The notes under the pieces are model-generated. The model had not been told where the DNA came from and searched no databases. It saw only the letters and a program-made list of their open reading frames with translations. Position numbers and translations under genes: made by a program. Shown here in pieces: positions 61,523 through 64,000 of a DNA stretch of 64,000 nt. The stretch's first letter is position 1. Each line of letters opens with the position of its first letter. The stretch is taken from contig NZ_QKWY01000001.1 of NCBI RefSeq assembly GCF_003248355.1, forward strand, positions 2,438,001 to 2,502,000. The letters are read 5' to 3'. The DNA comes from Streptomyces sp. AC1-42W. GTDB lineage: Bacteria; Actinomycetota; Actinomycetes; Streptomycetales; Streptomycetaceae.

Positions 61523-62524
61523 TCACTCCGATGACCGCGTCGGCCCCGGCACCCTCGCGACGGCCGGGGCGACGTCCCGCAGAAGATGGGTGAACGCGCT
61601 CTCGTCCACGATCGGGGTGCCGTACGCCTTCGCCTTCACCGTCTTCGACGTCGCCGAGTCCGGGTCGTTGGTGACGAGCAGGCTGGTCAGCCGCGACACG
61701 CTCGTCGCCACATGCAGCCCCGCCTCCACCGCCCGGTCCTCCAGCAGCTCCCGGTCGACGGAGGTGTCCCCGGAGAACGCCACCCGCATGCCCTGCATGA
61801 GCGGCTTCTCCTTCTCGTACCGCCCCGGGTTCGGATACGGGCAGGCCGGACGCTTGCGCGAGGCGCGCCAGGTCGTGTGTCCCCCGTACGAGGACGGCGC
61901 CCCGGTCCGCGGCGTCACCGGCGACTGCGACCACTCGGTCAGCGGCCGGCACTCCAGGAGCGGCAGCCGCACCCCGCCGCGCGCCGCCGCGTGCAGGCTC
62001 GGGCGGAACGCCTCGGCCAGCACCCGCGCGTCGTCCAGCGCGTGGTGCGCGTTCTGCTGGACCACGCCGAAGTGCGCGGCCAGCGACGCCAGCTTGTGGT
62101 TGGGCAGCGGCAGCCGCAGCTCCTTGGCGAGCGCGATGGTGCACAGCCGCTGCCGGACCGGCGCGGCCACCGAGGCCCGCGCGTACTCCCGCGCCAGCAT
62201 CGACCAGTCGAACGCGGCGTTGTGCGCCACGAGCACCCGGTCCGCGAGCCGTTCGGACAGCTCGGCGGCGATCTCGGGGAACAGCGGGGCCCCCGCCAGG
62301 ACGTCGCTCGTCAACCCGTGGATCCACACCGGGCCCGGATCGCGCTCCGGGTTGACCAGCGTGTACCAGTGGTCCTCGACCTCGCCCCGCGCGTCCAGGC
62401 GGTACACGGCCGCGGACACTATCCGGTCGTCACGGGCGAGCCCGGTGGTCTCCACGTCGACGACCGCGTACCCCTGGGGGTAGGCGGTCGGCCACGGCAC
62501 TGCGGTCTGCGGGTCGTCGAGCAT
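61523..62524 (-). CDS. DnaQ-like 3'-5' exonuclease with C-terminal BRCT domain
   Basis: A 333-residue protein. The DEDDh exonuclease (about 15-190) has VDVETTGL, LVAHNAAFDWSML and NAHHALDDARVLAEAF. After a basic linker with CPYPNPGRY, a BRCT domain (about 240-325) begins MQGMRVAFSGDTSVDRELLEDRAVEAGLHV. The combination suits DNA repair. ATG 62524 is chosen; GTG 62530 is in frame two codons earlier. Confidence 0.9.
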   Translation of the reverse strand: MLDDPQTAVPWPTAYPQGYAVVDVETTGLARDDRIVSAAVYRLDARGEVEDHWYTLVNPERDPGPVWIHGLTSDVLAGAPLFPEIAAELSERLADRVLVAHNAAFDWSMLAREYARASVAAPVRQRLCTIALAKELRLPLPNHKLASLAAHFGVVQQNAHHALDDARVLAEAFRPSLHAAARGGVRLPLLECRPLTEWSQSPVTPRTGAPSSYGGHTTWRASRKRPACPYPNPGRYEKEKPLMQGMRVAFSGDTSVDRELLEDRAVEAGLHVATSVSRLTSLLVTNDPDSATSKTVKAKAYGTPIVDESAFTHLLRDVAPAVARVPGPTRSSE

Positions 62525-62617
62525 GGTCACAGAGAATACGGGCCGTGTCCGACAGGGTCCCATTCGGTATTCGGTGTCGGCCCCCGGCCGGGCCGCCGCA
62601 GGTGCGACGATTCCGGG

Positions 62618-63331
62618 ATGACACGACCTCCCGCGCACGACGAACCGCACGGCAACGGCCTGGGCGCCCGGCTGAACTGGCTGCGCGCGGCCGTCCTCGG
62701 CGCCAACGACGGCGTGGTTTCCACCGCCGGGCTCGTGGTCGGCGTGGCCGGCGCCACCGACGACCGGGGCGCCCTCCTGACGGCCGGACTGGCCGGACTG
62801 CTCGCCGGATCGCTGTCCATGGCGGCGGGCGAGTACGTGTCGGTCTCCACCCAGCGCGACTCCGAGAAGGCCGCCCTCGCCACCGAGAAGCGCGAGCTCC
62901 AGGAGACCCCGGAGGCCGAACTCGCCGAGCTGACCGGCCTGCTGGAGGCCAAGGGCCTCAGCCACGAGGTCGCCCGCGAGGCCGCCGTCCAGCTCACCGA
63001 ACGCGACGCGCTGCGCGCCCACGCGGAGGTCGAGCTGGGCATCGACCCCGACGACCTCACCAACCCCTGGCACGCGGCGGGCGCCAGCTTCCTCGCGTTC
63101 ACCGTCGGCGCCCTGCTGCCCCTGCTGGCCATCGTGCTGCCCCCGTCCGGCCTCCGGGTGCCGGTGACCGTCCTCTCCGTCCTCGCGGTCCTGGCCGTGA
63201 CGGGCTGGTGGAGCGCCCGCCTGGGCGAGGCCGCGGCCCGCCCGGCCGTACTGCGCAACATGAGCGGCGGAGCAGTGGCCATGGCGGTCACCTACGCGGC
63301 GGGCCATCTGCTGGGAGCGGCGGGGGTGTAA
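62618..63331 (+). CDS. VIT1/CCC1-family membrane transporter
   Basis: A 237-residue protein. The first membrane segment has LRAAVLGANDGVVSTAGLVVGVAGA, then GLLAGSLSMAAGEYVSVSTQRDSE, the family signature. A cytoplasmic helical metal-binding segment (about 90-150) and three C-terminal membrane helices follow. Members move iron or manganese out of the cytoplasm. Confidence 0.9.
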   Translation: MTRPPAHDEPHGNGLGARLNWLRAAVLGANDGVVSTAGLVVGVAGATDDRGALLTAGLAGLLAGSLSMAAGEYVSVSTQRDSEKAALATEKRELQETPEAELAELTGLLEAKGLSHEVAREAAVQLTERDALRAHAEVELGIDPDDLTNPWHAAGASFLAFTVGALLPLLAIVLPPSGLRVPVTVLSVLAVLAVTGWWSARLGEAAARPAVLRNMSGGAVAMAVTYAAGHLLGAAGV

Positions 63332-63378
63332 CGGCGAAGCGCGGGGGCGTGCCGTCTGTCGGAAGGTGCCAAAGAGTG

Positions 63379-63412
63379 TTGACAGGCGGTCTCACATACT
63401 TGTTGGTAACAA
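63379..63412 (+). promoter_or_regulatory. Possible promoter -35 and TetR-like operator
   Basis: TTGACA (63379-63384) is followed by TTGTTGGTAACAA (63400-63412), a TTGTT/AACAA inverted repeat with 3-base spacer, about 40 bases before the hydroxylase start. No clear -10 is seen at the right distance. Confidence 0.35.
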
Positions 63413-63451
63413 CATCTGGTCCCCGCTCCGCCCCGGCCCTACGGTGCAGGC

Positions 63452-64000
63452 ATGCCGACGAACCTGCCCGATGTAGTGCTCTGGTCCATACCGGCCTTCG
63501 TCCTGCTCACCGTGGTGGAGATGGCGCTCCACCACTTCCACCCGGACGAGGACGCCGCCGGTTACGAGGCGAAGGACGCCGCCACCAGCATCACCATGGG
63601 GCTGGGCAGCCTCTTCTTCGACCTGCTGTGGAAAGTGCCCATCGTGGCCGTCTACACGGCCGTGTACGAGCTGACGCCGCTGCGGGTGCCGGTCCTGTGG
63701 TGGACCGTGCTCCTGATGCTGCTCGCGCAGGACTTCTTCTCCTACTGGTCCCACCGGGGCCACCACGTCATCCGCATCCTGTGGGCCTGCCACGTCGTGC
63801 ACCACTCCAGCGAGAAGTTCAACCTCTCCACCGCGCTGCGCCAGCCGTGGACCTCGCTGACCTCCTGGCCGTTCTATCTGCCGCTCATCGCGTGCGGAGT
63901 GCACCCGGCCGCGCTCGCCTTCTGCTCCTCGGCCAACCTCGTCTACCAGTTCTGGGTGCACACCGAGCGCGTCGACCGGCTGCCCCGGCCCTTCGAGTAC
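63452..64000 (+). CDS. Sterol desaturase / fatty acid hydroxylase superfamily protein, N-terminal part
   Basis: At least 183 residues, running off the window end. Several membrane helices are visible (LWSIPAFVLLTVVEMALHHF, PVLWWTVLLMLLAQDFFSYW), with the first two diiron histidine clusters SHRGHH and HVVHHSS. The later histidine cluster lies beyond the window. Members hydroxylate or desaturate lipids or carotenoids. ATG 63452 is the first in-frame ATG after the operator-like repeat. Confidence 0.87.
   Translation, partial: MPTNLPDVVLWSIPAFVLLTVVEMALHHFHPDEDAAGYEAKDAATSITMGLGSLFFDLLWKVPIVAVYTAVYELTPLRVPVLWWTVLLMLLAQDFFSYWSHRGHHVIRILWACHVVHHSSEKFNLSTALRQPWTSLTSWPFYLPLIACGVHPAALAFCSSANLVYQFWVHTERVDRLPRPFEY

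Overview
The window is a GC-rich actinobacterial chromosome segment, almost certainly Streptomyces or a close relative. The support is strong third-position G/C bias, GTG starts and ATGA/GTGA gene overlaps, CUT1 sugar permeases without their own ATPase gene, an ectABCD cluster, a cobalamin riboswitch on a cob operon, a Gls24/AmaP operon, and a TTA codon in an atypical small gene. I see no rRNA, tRNA or CRISPR array.

Layout. 1-2000: end of a PhoX-type phosphatase, a small UvrD-tail-like protein and a two-domain TerD protein. 2045-18300: a pectin utilisation island. It holds a uronate dehydrogenase, an uncharacterised TIM-barrel protein, a GntR/FCD regulator, a DapA-family dehydratase, an IlvD/Edd sugar-acid dehydratase, two sugar permeases (the second with an apparent frameshift), a Gfo/Idh/MocA oxidoreductase, a PmoA-like protein, a GH43, a solute-binding lipoprotein, a rhamnogalacturonan acetylesterase, a pectate lyase and a pectinesterase. 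18322-22865 (minus): membrane protein, histidine kinase and LuxR regulator in an overlapping array, then a SigE-family sigma factor whose 3' end carries a palindromic insertion, then its membrane partner. 22963-25423: an IclR regulator divergent from an alpha-ketoglutarate semialdehyde dehydrogenase. The regulator belongs with the pectin island, because an operator-like palindrome in its promoter recurs ahead of the sugar permeases.

25420-30497: a DUF1349-GNAT fusion, a FrnE-like DsbA protein, and then an accessory strip of lower coding quality. That strip has a TTA-containing small gene, an intact TnpB with a candidate guide RNA end, an aminotransferase remnant cut by that element, a second decayed TnpB and two gene tails. 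30498-33784: ectABCD (ectoine and hydroxyectoine). 34106-36448: a class V aminotransferase and an amidohydrolase. 36513-45765: aerobic-type cobalamin genes in two blocks split by a ZIP metal transporter; the larger block follows a B12 riboswitch. 45802-47505: a phosphate transporter operon with a PHO box and an unusual repeated terminator. 47569-52923: an aldolase, an alpha/beta hydrolase, a HEAT-like protein and an ABC-F protein with an attenuator-like leader. 53243-57624: a helix-turn-helix protein, a crotonase and the Gls24/AmaP envelope-stress operon. 57682-64000: an SDR, a GH15, a SURF1 protein, a small Cys-rich protein, a DnaQ-BRCT exonuclease, a VIT-family protein and the start of a sterol-desaturase-like hydroxylase.

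How it fits together. Secreted esterases and lyases would open pectin, the CUT1 importer would bring in oligo- or monosaccharides, and uronate dehydrogenase plus the dehydratase pair plus the semialdehyde dehydrogenase would convert sugar acids to 2-oxoglutarate. The same dehydratase pair could also serve an oxidative L-arabinose route. The most unusual items are the palindromic element in the sigma gene, the ABC-F leader, the TnpB locus, and the repeated terminator arms between the phosphate and cobalamin operons.
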